Shown here: in pieces, positions 6,784 to 15,436 of the stretch
How the letters are laid out: the number at the start of each line of letters is the position of its first letter
How positions within the stretch are numbered: the first letter of the stretch is position 1
Source of the DNA: DATEDA01 sp963744255
GTDB lineage: Bacteria; Pseudomonadota; Gammaproteobacteria; Burkholderiales; SG8-39
Direction of reading: 5' to 3'
Assembly: GCA_963744255.1 (NCBI GenBank)
Contig: CAVUSZ010000015.1
Coordinates: 87,854-151,853, forward strand
DNA length: 64,000 nt
Translations under genes and position numbers: made by a program
The notes under the pieces: model-generated
The model's input: the letters and a program-made list of their open reading frames with translations, nothing else
The model's database searches: none
Told to the model about the DNA's origin: nothing

Positions 6784-8724
6784 ATGCACTACGAGCGCCC
6801 ACAGAAGGTCGGCAAGTACGAGATCGTCGGCGAGCTCGGCCGCGGCGGCATGGGCGTCGTGTACCGCGGCCAGGACCCGGTGATCAAGCGCGAGGTCGCG
6901 CTGAAGGTGCTGCGCCGGCGCGACCTCGATCCGGCCGATGCCGAGAGCGTGCTCGAGCGCTTCAAGCGCGAAGCGCAGGCGGCCGGGAGCCTCCACCACC
7001 CCAACATCGTCGCGATCTACGAGTACGGCGAGGACGCCGACGCGGTGTTCATCGCGATGGAGTGCGTGCCGGGCCGGAGCCTGCGCGACCATCTCGTCGC
7101 CGGCTACCGGCCGGAGCTGAAGGCGTTCCCCGAGATCCTCGACCAGCTGCTCGAGGCCCTCGAGTTCTCGCATTCGCGCGGCGTCATCCACCGCGACATC
7201 AAGCCGGGCAACCTGCTGATCAGCGAGATGGGGACGGCGAAGATCAGCGACTTCGGCATCGCGCGGCTCGAGCAGTCGCATCTGACGTTGATGGGCGAAG
7301 TGCTCGGCACGCCGTACTACATGGCGCCCGAGCAGTTCGACGGCCAGACGGCCGACGAGCGGAGCGACGTGTACTCGGCGGCGGTGATCGTGTACGAGGT
7401 GCTGACCGGCCGCCGGCCGTTCGAGGGGCAGGGCGCGAACCTGATGCGCCAGATCCTGGAGGCCCCGCCGCCGCTCCCCTCGACGCTCGAGCCGCGGCTG
7501 CCCAGGGAGATGGACCGGGTGCTGCTGAAGGCGCTCGCGAAGCGCCCCGAGGACCGGTTCCGGAGCGCGCGGCAGTTCCTCGAAGCGCTCCATCTTGCAT
7601 TCGACGACAGGCCGTTTCCCACCGCCCGGCTCTCCGACACCGGCCAGCACGAGATCACCTCGCCCCACCTCGAAGGCGATGACACGCCGTCGGGCACGCA
7701 TCGCCTCCGCGCGACGAAGGTCACCGCCCTGCGGCGCGCGATCGCCGCCGGCTCGGGCTCGCCCGAGGTGAAGGCCGAGCCGCAGGCGCCGAAGGCGGCG
7801 GTCGGGACCGTCCGGAGGCGGCCCGCGATCCTGTTCGTGGACGACGAGGAGCGGGTGCTGAACGCGCTCCGGGTGCTGTTCCACGACACCTACGACGTCA
7901 CGGTGGCGACCGGCGGGGAGCAGGCGCTCCAGCTCGCGAAGAGCCGGCCCTTCCACGTCATCGTGAGCGACCAGCGGATGCCCGGCATGCTCGGCGTGGA
8001 CCTCCTGCGCGAGCTGAAGCTCGTCGCGCCGAACTCGGTGCGAATGCTGCTCACCGGCTACTCCGACCTCGCGGCGATCGTCGGCTCGGTGAACGACGGC
8101 GAGGTGTTCCGCTTCGTCTCGAAGCCGTGGAACCAGGACGACCTGCAGGCGACGGTCAGCGAGGCGGTGATGATCGCGATCGCGCTCGAGGCGAGCCCGC
8201 CGCCGCGCGCCGGGGCGCGATCGACGGCCGACGTCGCCGCGCTCGTGCTCGACGACGCGCCGCTCGCGCGCGCGGCGCGCGAGATGTCGGGCGACCTCTG
8301 CCGCGTCGTGCACGCGAACAACCTCGACGACGCGCTGCACGCGCTGGCGGTGAACGAGATCGCGGTGCTCATCGCCGATCTCGAGTCGCAGCGGGTCGAC
8401 AACACGGTGCTCTTCAAGCTGCTCAAGCAGGAGCACCCGCAGACGCTCGTCATCGTCACCACCGGCGCCTCGGACTCGGAGCTGATCATCAGCCTGATCA
8501 ACGAGGCGCGGATCTTCCGCTTCGTCAACAAGCCGGTGAACCTGACGCTGCTTCAGAGCCACATCGTCGCGGCCCTGGAGCGCTACTACGCGTTCAAGCA
8601 GTCGCCGGAGATGGTGAAGACCCAGGCCGCGCGCCGGTCCGCCGCCGCGCGCGAATCGCGGCTCGGCCAGTCGATCCTCGACAAGCTGAAGTCGATCACG
8701 ACGCGGCTCACTTTCCGCGCCTGA
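6784..8724 (+). CDS. Ser/Thr protein kinase fused to two receiver domains
   Basis: A 646-residue hybrid. Residues about 8-270 are a eukaryote-like kinase: GELGRGGMGVVYRG glycine loop, VALKVL lysine, HRDIKPGN catalytic loop (Asp138), DFGIA and APEQ. After a linker of about 70 residues comes a receiver domain (about 344-455) with VDDEE, phospho-acceptor Asp396 (IVSDQRMPG) and the SKPW lysine. A second, more divergent receiver (about 475-595) keeps VLDDAP, an Asp at 532 (LIADLESQ) and NKPVN. There is no DNA-binding or other output domain. It is co-transcribed with the histidine kinase 3 nt upstream. The arrangement suggests phosphorelay input gating Ser/Thr kinase output, an inference from domain order. 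Confidence 0.92.
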   Translation: MHYERPQKVGKYEIVGELGRGGMGVVYRGQDPVIKREVALKVLRRRDLDPADAESVLERFKREAQAAGSLHHPNIVAIYEYGEDADAVFIAMECVPGRSLRDHLVAGYRPELKAFPEILDQLLEALEFSHSRGVIHRDIKPGNLLISEMGTAKISDFGIARLEQSHLTLMGEVLGTPYYMAPEQFDGQTADERSDVYSAAVIVYEVLTGRRPFEGQGANLMRQILEAPPPLPSTLEPRLPREMDRVLLKALAKRPEDRFRSARQFLEALHLAFDDRPFPTARLSDTGQHEITSPHLEGDDTPSGTHRLRATKVTALRRAIAAGSGSPEVKAEPQAPKAAVGTVRRRPAILFVDDEERVLNALRVLFHDTYDVTVATGGEQALQLAKSRPFHVIVSDQRMPGMLGVDLLRELKLVAPNSVRMLLTGYSDLAAIVGSVNDGEVFRFVSKPWNQDDLQATVSEAVMIAIALEASPPPRAGARSTADVAALVLDDAPLARAAREMSGDLCRVVHANNLDDALHALAVNEIAVLIADLESQRVDNTVLFKLLKQEHPQTLVIVTTGASDSELIISLINEARIFRFVNKPVNLTLLQSHIVAALERYYAFKQSPEMVKTQAARRSAAARESRLGQSILDKLKSITTRLTFRA

Positions 8725-8743
8725 CGCGGTGCCGCCGCCGCGG

Positions 8744-10337
8744 TCAGCCCGGCGGCCGCGGAAACTCCGGAAACCGCACTCCCTCCCGCGCGAGCTGTTC
8801 GACAAGCGCGACTTCCCAGGTGAGGTAGTCGCGCATCGCTTGTTCGACGCGGTCGGCGTGGTCGTAGGGCAGGTAGTAGACGTCGTCCGTGTCGTCGAGC
8901 ATCCGCGTCGCGCCCGGCTCGAGCGCGAGGTCCGCCGCCGACCACGCCGCGGTGCCGCCGTCGAGGACCGACACCGGGCGATTCCATGATGCCGCCGCTT
9001 CCGGCGCCGCGAGCCGTGCGAGCACCCCGTCCGGCGACGTGAGCACGAGCGGGTGGCCGGCTTCGAGCTTCGGCAGCGACTGCGCGAGCCGCGAGCGGAT
9101 CGCATACGCGGCGCCGGGGATGTGGCCGCGCCGGTACTCGAGACTGCTCGCGAGATCGACGACGTCGACCTTCCCGCTGTCGAGCAGACCGTTCAGCTCG
9201 CGCGGGGAAATGGCCTGCACGTCGCGGAGGCCGAGGACCTGCGGCGGGGCCGGACCCTCGACGAGTGCCGCGCCAACCATCGCGTCGCGCCAGACGAACA
9301 CATCGCGCCAGCCCATCTGCGCGAGCCACGAAGCGGTCATCGGGGCGCGCACGCCGTCGGAGTCGACGAGCACGATGCGTGCATTGCGGGTGCCGACGTA
9401 GGCGTCGGTCGACTGCACGAGCTGGCCGCCGGGCGCGCTCGCGGTCTCCGGCAGGTGGCCGGCGAGGTACTCCTCCGGCGTGCGGACATCGAACAGGTAG
9501 AGCGTCCGCTCGCCGTCGCGCTGCCATTCGCGGAGTTCCCGGTCGGTGACGGTGCGAACGCCGAACCGCGCTGCGACCACTCCCGCGGCGGCACGCGCCT
9601 TCTCGAGCGCCGCAGCGCCGGGCGGCGGGGCCATCTCGCGCTTCCCGTGCTCGAGCTTGCAGCCCGGCCAGCGTCCAGCCCATGGTTCCGTTGCGAAGCG
9701 CGACCACGCGGTGTGGCACGCCGGCGTTCCGCAGTGACTGCGCGCCGATGATCGAGCGCGTGCGGCCGGCGCAGTTCACGACGACCAGCGTGTCCGGATC
9801 GGGCGCGACCTCGAAGATCCGGTGGACGAGCTCGGCACCCGGGCAGTCGAGCGCGCCCGGCAGGCTCATCCGCTGGAACTCGGTGAGCGGCCGGCTGTCG
9901 AGCACGACCATCTTCTCGCCCGCGGCGCGCTTCGCCGCCAGCTCCTCCGCGGAGATCGACGGCGTCCCGTCGTGATGCTCGACGTGCTCGCCGAACGCCT
10001 TGCTGGGGACGTACACGCCGGCGAAGAGCTCGCGGCCGAGCGCACGCCAGGCGTCCACCCCGCCGGCGAGGACCGCGACGTTCGTGTAGCCGAACTGCCC
10101 GAGCTTCAGCGCCGCGCGCTCCGCGAGGTCGTCGTCATCGTCGCAGAGGACGATCCGGGTCGAGCGGCGCGGGACGAGCCGCGCGACCTTCAGCTCGAGG
10201 CGCGAGAGCGGCACCGACACCGCGCGGAAGAGATGACCCTTCGCGAAGACGCCTTCCTCGCGGACGTCGAGGAGCGCGAGCTCCCCGCCGTCCTCCAGCA
10301 TCGCGGCGAGCGCCGCCGCGGCGACCCGGCCGGTCAC
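8744..10337 (-). CDS. Four-domain rhodanese-family sulfurtransferase (one frameshift)
   Basis: A rhodanese-homology protein of about 530 residues, read from a GTG at 10337 that overlaps the stop of the hydrolase upstream (GTGA). Domains 1 and 2 carry candidate active cysteines (VLCDDDD; NCAGRTRS). Domains 3 and 4 have Asp or Ser in that loop (VLVDSDG; VLTSPDG) and are probably inactive. One extra base near 9657-9658 breaks the frame: removing it joins GWTLAGLQ to LEHGKREMAPP, which reads like the family. The total length (1594 nt) fits a single +1 insertion. Such proteins handle sulfane sulfur in the cytoplasm; the physiological donor is unknown. Confidence 0.85.
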
Positions 10338-11026
10338 TTCAGGTGCTTGCCGAAGAACTCCATCGTCCGCTTCCACGCGAGCTCCGCCGCCGCCGGGTTG
10401 TGCTCGGTGATCGGGAGTTTGTTCTTGCCGACGGCGGTCTCGTTGGCGAAGGCGTGCTGCGCCTGGTAGCGGTGGAACTCGAACTTGACGCCGGCCGCGC
10501 GCAGCTTCTCCTCGAGCTTGTCGACGGTGGCGATCGGGAAGGGGACATCGTCGATCGCGAAGTGCGCGAGCAGCGGTGCCTTGATCTTGGTCGCGTCGAT
10601 GTACTCGAGCGGCGGGAAGCCGTACCAGCACACGCCGGCGTCCACCTCGGGCACGTTCGCGACCGAGAGGAGCGTCAGCGCGCCGCCCATGCAGAACCCG
10701 GTGACGCCGACCTTCGCGCTCGTACCCTTCAGGTGCTGGACGGCGCCGCGCACGTCCTGGCCGGCCGCGTCGCCGAAATTGAGGTTGGTCATCAGGTGCT
10801 CGGCTTCGTTCGCCTCGACCGCGACCTTGCCGCGGTAGAGGTCGGGCACGAGTGCCCGATACCCCGCCGCCGCCATGCGGTCGGCGACGCCCTTGATCTG
10901 GGCGTTCAGGCCCCACCATTCCTGGATGACCACCAGGCCGGGCGCCTTTGCGCCCGCTGCGGGCTCGGCGAGGTAGCCCTGCACGCCCTGTCCGTCCGGC
11001 CGCTTGAAGCTGATCATCTGTCCCAT
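10334..11026 (-). CDS. Dienelactone hydrolase family protein
   Basis: A 230-residue alpha/beta hydrolase starting MGQMISFKRPDG, with a strong AAGGAGGA ribosome-binding site (read on the minus strand). The nucleophile elbow GFCMGG supplies the catalytic Cys, FAIDD probably the Asp and QAQHAF the His, as in carboxymethylenebutenolidase. Classical members open dienelactones in chlorocatechol breakdown, but most family members in catabolic operons have other ester or lactone substrates. It lies between the acyl-CoA dehydrogenase (33 nt upstream) and the rhodanese gene (4-nt overlap), so it is part of the minus-strand operon covering 8.7-14.4 kb. Confidence 0.88.
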   Translation of the reverse strand: MGQMISFKRPDGQGVQGYLAEPAAGAKAPGLVVIQEWWGLNAQIKGVADRMAAAGYRALVPDLYRGKVAVEANEAEHLMTNLNFGDAAGQDVRGAVQHLKGTSAKVGVTGFCMGGALTLLSVANVPEVDAGVCWYGFPPLEYIDATKIKAPLLAHFAIDDVPFPIATVDKLEEKLRAAGVKFEFHRYQAQHAFANETAVGKNKLPITEHNPAAAELAWKRTMEFFGKHLK

Positions 11027-11058
11027 GGCTCGTCCTCCTTCGGAAACGGACCCGTATC

Positions 11059-12198
11059 CTAGCCGAGGAGCTGCCGGGCGATGATCATCCGCTGGATCTG
11101 GTTCGTGCCCTCGTAGATCTGGGTGATCTTGGCGTCGCGGTAGAGGCGCTCGACCTCGAACCCGCGGATGTAACCGGAGCCGCCGTGGATCTGCACGGCG
11201 TTTGCGGTGTGCGCGACGGCGGCGTCGGCGGCGAAGCACTTCGCCATCGACGCTTCGATGGTAGCGCGCTCGCCCGAATCGAGCTTCGCCGCCGCGGCGT
11301 GGACCATCAGGCGCGCCGCGTGGGCGTCCTTCGCCATGTCGGCGATCATCCACTGCACCGCCTGGAATTCGGCAATCGGCTTGTCGAACTGCCGCCGGAC
11401 CTTGGCATAGTCGATCGACGCCTCGAGCGCGGCCTGCACGATTCCGACCGCCAGCGCGCCGATACCGATCCGGCCCTTGTCGAGGACGCTCATCATCAGG
11501 TGGAAGCCGCGACCCTCCGGCCCGAGCATCGCCCCGGCGGAGAGCTGCACGTCGTGGAAGTCGAGCGCGCCGACCTGCGAGGCGCGCTGGCCCATCTTGT
11601 GCTCCTTGCGCCCGACCTCGAAGCCGGGCGAGTCGCGGTCGACGAGGAAGATGCTCATGCCCCGATGACCGGCGGCCGGATCGGTGCGCGCGAGCACGCA
11701 CGCGAAGTCGCACACCGGCGCGTTGTGGATCCAGAGCTTGCTGCCCGTGAGCGTCCAGCCGTCGGCGGTGCGCGTCGCAGTGCTGCGCAGGTTCGAGAGG
11801 TCGGAGCCGGCCTCCGCTTCCGTCAGCGCATAGGCGCAGCGCCGCTCGGCCTTCAGCAGCGGCCGGAGGTAGCGTTCATGCTGCTCGGGCGTGCCGTACG
11901 CGGCGAGCAGGGTTCCGACGAGCTCCACCAGCCCGCACTGGTCGGCGACCGACGCGTAGCCGCGCGCGAGCTCCTCCATCGCGACCGCGTAGGCGAGCGC
12001 ATCGCCGCCTGCGCCGCCGAGCGCCTCGGGAATCGCGATGCCGAAGAAGCCGAGCCCGGCCATCTCCGCGTACAGCTCGGCGGGGAAGCGCTCCGACTCG
12101 TCGAGCTCGTTCGCGACCGGCCGGATGCGCTCGTCGGCGAACCGGCGTACGGCGTCGCGGATCTGCAGGTGGCGCTCGGCGAGGAGCGGCGTTGTCAT
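11059..12198 (-). CDS. Acyl-CoA dehydrogenase
   Basis: A 379-residue FAD-dependent acyl-CoA dehydrogenase, start chosen at the ATG at 12198 whose ATGA overlaps the stop of the MaoC gene. Family marks include the substrate and FAD region YALTEAEAGSDLSNLRSTA, KLWIHNA, and the C-terminal IYEGTNQIQRMIIARQLLG with the Glu at the usual catalytic position. It oxidises an acyl-CoA to the trans-2-enoyl-CoA and passes electrons to ETF. Coupling to a MaoC hydratase means two successive steps of a beta-oxidation-like route could be encoded side by side. Chain length or branching of the substrate cannot be read from the sequence. Confidence 0.93.
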   Translation of the reverse strand: MTTPLLAERHLQIRDAVRRFADERIRPVANELDESERFPAELYAEMAGLGFFGIAIPEALGGAGGDALAYAVAMEELARGYASVADQCGLVELVGTLLAAYGTPEQHERYLRPLLKAERRCAYALTEAEAGSDLSNLRSTATRTADGWTLTGSKLWIHNAPVCDFACVLARTDPAAGHRGMSIFLVDRDSPGFEVGRKEHKMGQRASQVGALDFHDVQLSAGAMLGPEGRGFHLMMSVLDKGRIGIGALAVGIVQAALEASIDYAKVRRQFDKPIAEFQAVQWMIADMAKDAHAARLMVHAAAAKLDSGERATIEASMAKCFAADAAVAHTANAVQIHGGSGYIRGFEVERLYRDAKITQIYEGTNQIQRMIIARQLLG

Positions 12199-12653
12199 GT
12201 TTCCGGCGGCAGCCACTTCATGACGTGCTCGCCGACCACGGCGAGCTCGCCGCCGTCCCGGAACACTTCGACCTTCGAACGGCTGCGGCGACTGTCCGGG
12301 TCGAGCTCGAGGATCGTGTAGCGCGCGGTCAGCGTGTCGCCGACGAACACCGGCTTCAGGAACCGGATCCGGTCGTAGCCCAGCGACACCGACGTGCCCC
12401 GGCTCCCCCGTTCGCGCGCGCGGCGGCTGATCATGGCCGATACCGTGGAGAGGAGCGCCATCGAGAGGATCCCGTGCGCGATCCGGCGGCCGAAGGGCGT
12501 CGTGCGGGCGTACGCCTCGTCGACGTGGATCGGGTCGAAGTCGCCCGAGATCGCGCTGAAGAGCGCGAGGTCGGCCTCGGTCAGCGTCTTCGAGAACTCG
12601 GCGGTTTCGCCGACGTCGACGTGGAACCGGTGAGCGTTACGCCCCGAATCCAT
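12195..12653 (-). CDS. MaoC-type enoyl-CoA hydratase (hotdog fold)
   Basis: A 152-residue single-hotdog protein with the hydratase-2 signature: GDFDPIHVDEAYARTTPFG followed by RRIAHGILSMAL, which provide the conserved Asp and His. It would hydrate a trans-2-enoyl-CoA to an (R)-3-hydroxyacyl-CoA. Its start overlaps the end of the amidohydrolase gene by 17 nt, and its stop overlaps the acyl-CoA dehydrogenase start. (R)-3-hydroxyacyl-CoA is also the substrate form used by PHA synthases, and a PHA locus lies at 59 kb, but a link is only a possibility. Confidence 0.88.
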   Translation of the reverse strand: MDSGRNAHRFHVDVGETAEFSKTLTEADLALFSAISGDFDPIHVDEAYARTTPFGRRIAHGILSMALLSTVSAMISRRARERGSRGTSVSLGYDRIRFLKPVFVGDTLTARYTILELDPDSRRSRSKVEVFRDGGELAVVGEHVMKWLPPET

Positions 12654-13476
12654 AGAACGCCGCCGGATTGTCGACGAGGATCTTGCGGCGCGTGACGTCG
12701 TCCGGGGCCCATTCGAGCAGCAGGTCGATGAGATCCGCGTCGTCGGGAATCTGGTCCTTCGGCGCCGACGGATGCGGCCAGTTGCTCGCCCACATCATCC
12801 GCTCCGGCGCGTGCTTGACGAGCGCCTTGGCGAGCCGCCCGACGTCCTCGTACTTCGGGGCGCCGGTCTTCGAGGTCTCGTAGGCTGCCGACAGCTTCAC
12901 CCAGCAGCGACCGGTGTCGAGTAGCCGCAGCAACGACTTGAACGCGTCGTGATCCGGCGCTACCGGCTCGAGGTATTTGCCGACGTGGTCGATGACGAAC
13001 TTGCCGTCCAGCCGCTTGATCTGCGCTTCGTACTTCGGCAGCTCGCGCCCGTCGAGCTGGATGTTGGCGTGCCAGCCGAACGGACTCACCCGCGCCATCA
13101 CTTCGTCCATCTGGGCGAAGCCGACCGCGCCGTAGGGGAGCTGAAAGATGCGCTGGGCGACGATGCCGCCCTTGGTGAGCCGGTCGAGCTCGGCGTCGGA
13201 CACTCCGGGCTTGACCACCCCGACGCCCCTTGCGCCCGGGCCGAGCGCCGCGATGGCCGCAAGCGTGACCCGATTGTCGTCCACGTAGGCGTTCGGCTGG
13301 ACGACGATCACGCGCTCGAGCCCGAGCCGGCGCTGCAATGCGCGATAGGCCTCCACCGGGAAATGCCCCGGCAGCGGCGGGCCTCCGGGCGCGCTCCGCA
13401 CGGACGTGTCGTAGATGTGCATGTGCGTGTCGCACGTGCCGCGTGGCGGTGCGAGGCGGGGAGAGCGGTCGGTCAT
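12637..13476 (-). CDS. Amidohydrolase, 2-pyrone-4,6-dicarboxylate lactonase-like
   Basis: A 279-residue TIM-barrel hydrolase of the COG3618 amidohydrolase group, starting MTDRSPRLAP. Metal-site features are CDTHMHIYD near the N-terminus, FVIDHVGK in the middle and MWASNWPHPS near the end, the pattern seen in 2-pyrone-4,6-dicarboxylate hydrolase and related lactonases. The ATG at 13476 overlaps a TGA in the neighbouring frame (ATGA), which is probably the true stop of the epimerase gene. It may open a lactone formed after the dehydrogenase step. Two other paralogues are in the window (32506 and 54235). Confidence 0.87.
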   Translation of the reverse strand: MTDRSPRLAPPRGTCDTHMHIYDTSVRSAPGGPPLPGHFPVEAYRALQRRLGLERVIVVQPNAYVDDNRVTLAAIAALGPGARGVGVVKPGVSDAELDRLTKGGIVAQRIFQLPYGAVGFAQMDEVMARVSPFGWHANIQLDGRELPKYEAQIKRLDGKFVIDHVGKYLEPVAPDHDAFKSLLRLLDTGRCWVKLSAAYETSKTGAPKYEDVGRLAKALVKHAPERMMWASNWPHPSAPKDQIPDDADLIDLLLEWAPDDVTRRKILVDNPAAFYGFGA

Positions 13477-14364
13477 TTCTTCTTCCTCCCGCCGGTCTTC
13501 TTCCCTGCTGCGCGCTTCGCCGGGCGCTTCTTCGCCGCCGCGCTTCGCGCGTCCCGACACGAGGTGCGCGCGGCTCGGGTCACCGCCATCCTCGGCGGCG
13601 ACGAAGGTGCCGCCCTGGTACAGCTCGACGAGCGGGTTCGCGTTGTCCGCGTGCTTCGCGAGGATGCCCGCCGCGTACGCCTCGCTCTTGTCGAGCGGCC
13701 GGTAGCCGAGCCGGAACGCGTTCGAGTTGTCGTACCAAGTGCGGTGGTTGTCCGAGATGCCGTACACGATCTCGAACTTGATCTCCGGATGGTCGATACC
13801 GATCGATACCAGCTGCGCGATGTCGCGCGGGCTGATCCAGATCGCGAGGCGGCGCTTGTCGAGCGGCTCCGGATTCACGTTGCCGATCCGGATCGCCAGC
13901 ACTTCGAGCCCGTACTTGTGGGCGTAGAGCGCGCCGAGCGCTTCGCCGAACGCCTTGGACACGCCGTAGCGGCTGTCCGGCCGGGGTTGCGCGAGATGGT
14001 CGATCGTCTCGTCGCGGCGGTAATACCCGACCGCGTGGTTGGACGACGCGAACACGACTCGTTTCACGCCGTTGCGGCGCGCCGCCTCGAACGCGTTGTA
14101 CCCGCCGACGATGTTCGACGACAGGATGAGCGGCCAGTCGCCCTCCACCGGCCACGCGCCGAGGTGAACGATCGCGTCGACACCCTTGGTCGCGCGCAGC
14201 ATGTCGGCCATCTTCGAGACGTCGGCGCGCACGAACTTCTCGCTCTTGCGGAGATCCTCGATCGGCTTGATGTCCGAGACGCGCAGCTTGTAGCGCCCGG
14301 CGAGCTCGCGGCGGAGATGCGTGCCGACGTCGCCCGCGGCGCCGGTGATCAGGACGGTTTTCAT
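13473..14364 (-). CDS. NAD-dependent epimerase/dehydrogenase (SDR), frameshifted near its end
   Basis: An extended SDR of about 296 residues: MKTVLITGAAGDVG nucleotide-binding start, SSNHAVG and YGVSKAFGEAL catalytic Ser/Tyr/Lys, most like uronate dehydrogenases. As written, its frame runs straight into the amidohydrolase without a stop. The neighbouring frame, however, reads a Lys/Ala-rich tail (SAAAKKRPAKRAAGKKTGG...) ending in a TGA at 13473-13475 that overlaps the amidohydrolase ATG. One extra base around 13.58-13.62 kb would restore this, and the 892-nt extent fits a +1 insertion. The operator copy at 14415 lies about 50 nt upstream, so the GntR regulator probably controls it. Confidence 0.82.
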
Positions 14365-14414
14365 CGTTGTCGCGAGGCTCCCTGAGGCTGAACGGCGATC
14401 GTGAGTGAACGTAG

Positions 14415-14432
14415 TCGTATGTCATCGTACAA
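14415..14432. promoter_or_regulatory. Probable GntR/FCD operator, copy 1
   Basis: The minus strand reads TTGTACGATGACATACGA. Its first ten bases are identical to the operator at 15306 (TTGTACGATGTACGATAA). It lies between the GntR gene and the epimerase start, 50 nt upstream of the latter. Two near-identical sites on both sides of an FCD-type regulator are strong circumstantial evidence that it binds here and represses the minus-strand catabolic operon. Confidence 0.65.
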
Positions 14433-14496
14433 CTGGCCGACTGCGGGCAGACTGCGGGCCGGCGCCAGGCCGGCCGGGGCGCGTCGCCGTCCGCGG

Positions 14497-15279
14497 TCAG
14501 CCGAGCGGCGAGCCGGCCCGCTCGTGCGCGCGCCGCAGGCGCTCGCGGCTGTTCGCGAGATGGGTCCGCATCGCCGCGCGGGCGGCGTCCGCGTCGCGCC
14601 GGGCGATGGCGTCGTAGATGTCTTCGTGCTCGCGCCCCACCCGCCGCAGGTACTCCGTGCGCTCCTCCTGCGCGAACTGCGCGGTGTTCACGCGCGTGCG
14701 CGGGATGATAACCATCCCGAGGTGGGTCATCAGGTCGGCGAAGTGGCGGTTGCCGGCGGCGAGCGCGATCTGCAGGTGGAACTGGAAGTCCGGGTTCACC
14801 GCCTCGCCGGCGTCCTCGACGCTGCGCGCGAAGGAGTCGAGCGCGCGGCGCATCTCCACGAGGTGGGTCTCGCCGCGGCGCTGGGCGGCGAGCGCTGCCG
14901 CCTCGGCCTCGATCGCGATCCGCAGCTCGAGCACCCCGATCAGCTCCTCGATCGTCGCGAGCTCCGAGGGGTCCACGCGGAACGGGCCGTGCGCGGCGCG
15001 CTCCAGGACGAACGTGCCGACGCCCTGGCGCGTGTCCACGAGGCCGCCCGCCTGGAGCCGCGAGATCGCCTCGCGGACGACGGTGCGGCTCACGCCGTAG
15101 GCGGTCATGAGGTCGGACTCGGTCGGCAGCTTGTCGCCCGGTCGGAGCTCGCGCTTAGCAATCCGCGAGGTCATGCTGTCGACCAGCATGCCGGTCAGGC
15201 TGCGGCTGCGACGCGGCCCGGGCGGTTCCGGCGCCGCGGCGCGTCGCGCCCTGGTGCGTGGAGAAAGAGTGCTTGACAC
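14497..15279 (-). CDS. GntR-family regulator, FadR/FCD subfamily
   Basis: About 260 residues from the GTG at 15279; the frame is open further, but an upstream start would place the operator inside the gene. The winged helix reads RPGDKLPTESDLMTAYGVSRTVVREAISRLQAGGLVDTRQG, with only short pieces needed to place it in GntR. The C-terminal FCD effector domain follows, with the helical metal-site pattern ending FHLQIALAAGNRHF and HEDIYDAIARRD. FCD regulators respond to small organic acids. It stands between the catabolic operon (minus) and the TRAP transporter (plus), each with a copy of the same operator, so it most likely co-represses both until its ligand is present. Confidence 0.9.
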   Translation of the reverse strand: MSSTLSPRTRARRAAAPEPPGPRRSRSLTGMLVDSMTSRIAKRELRPGDKLPTESDLMTAYGVSRTVVREAISRLQAGGLVDTRQGVGTFVLERAAHGPFRVDPSELATIEELIGVLELRIAIEAEAAALAAQRRGETHLVEMRRALDSFARSVEDAGEAVNPDFQFHLQIALAAGNRHFADLMTHLGMVIIPRTRVNTAQFAQEERTEYLRRVGREHEDIYDAIARRDADAARAAMRTHLANSRERLRRAHERAGSPLG

Positions 15280-15303
15280 CGTCGCTGGCCGGACTCTTGT
15301 AAT
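15273..15303 (+). promoter_or_regulatory. Candidate sigma70 promoter for the TRAP operon
   Basis: A perfect -35 TTGACA (15273-15278) is followed by TGTAAT (15298-15303) with a 19-nt spacer, slightly longer than ideal. The predicted start of transcription falls inside the operator at 15306-15324, so a bound repressor would block it. The TRAP dctP gene begins at 15437. Confidence 0.5.
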
Positions 15304-15305
15304 GG

Positions 15306-15324
15306 TTGTACGATGTACGATAAC
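15306..15324. promoter_or_regulatory. Probable GntR/FCD operator, copy 2
   Basis: TTGTACGATGTACGATAAC, containing the direct pair GTACGAT/GTACGAT at 7-nt spacing and sharing TTGTACGATG with the copy at 14415-14432. It lies immediately downstream of the candidate promoter and about 110 nt before dctP. It is also 26 nt upstream of the chosen GntR start, so autoregulation is likely. Confidence 0.65.
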
Positions 15325-15436
15325 ATGGCACGGTAACACACGGCTCGCGCCGGAAGCAAACCCGGCCGCGTCGTATCGTCAGGTCCCGAGCGGCGGCGAG
15401 AGCCCGCTGCCACGTCAACGGAGGAGAGGAATACCC

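Noticed and set aside
4867..9105. A 1412-codon open frame on the minus strand
   Set aside because: It is the antisense of the two kinase genes, is Arg/Gly/Ala-biased and has no domain. Very GC-rich codon use leaves long open frames on the opposite strand.
13473..13589. A separate 38-residue basic peptide starting at ATG 13589 (MAVTRAARTS...)
   Set aside because: Better explained as the displaced C-terminal tail of the epimerase; no ribosome-binding site and it overlaps the epimerase frame.
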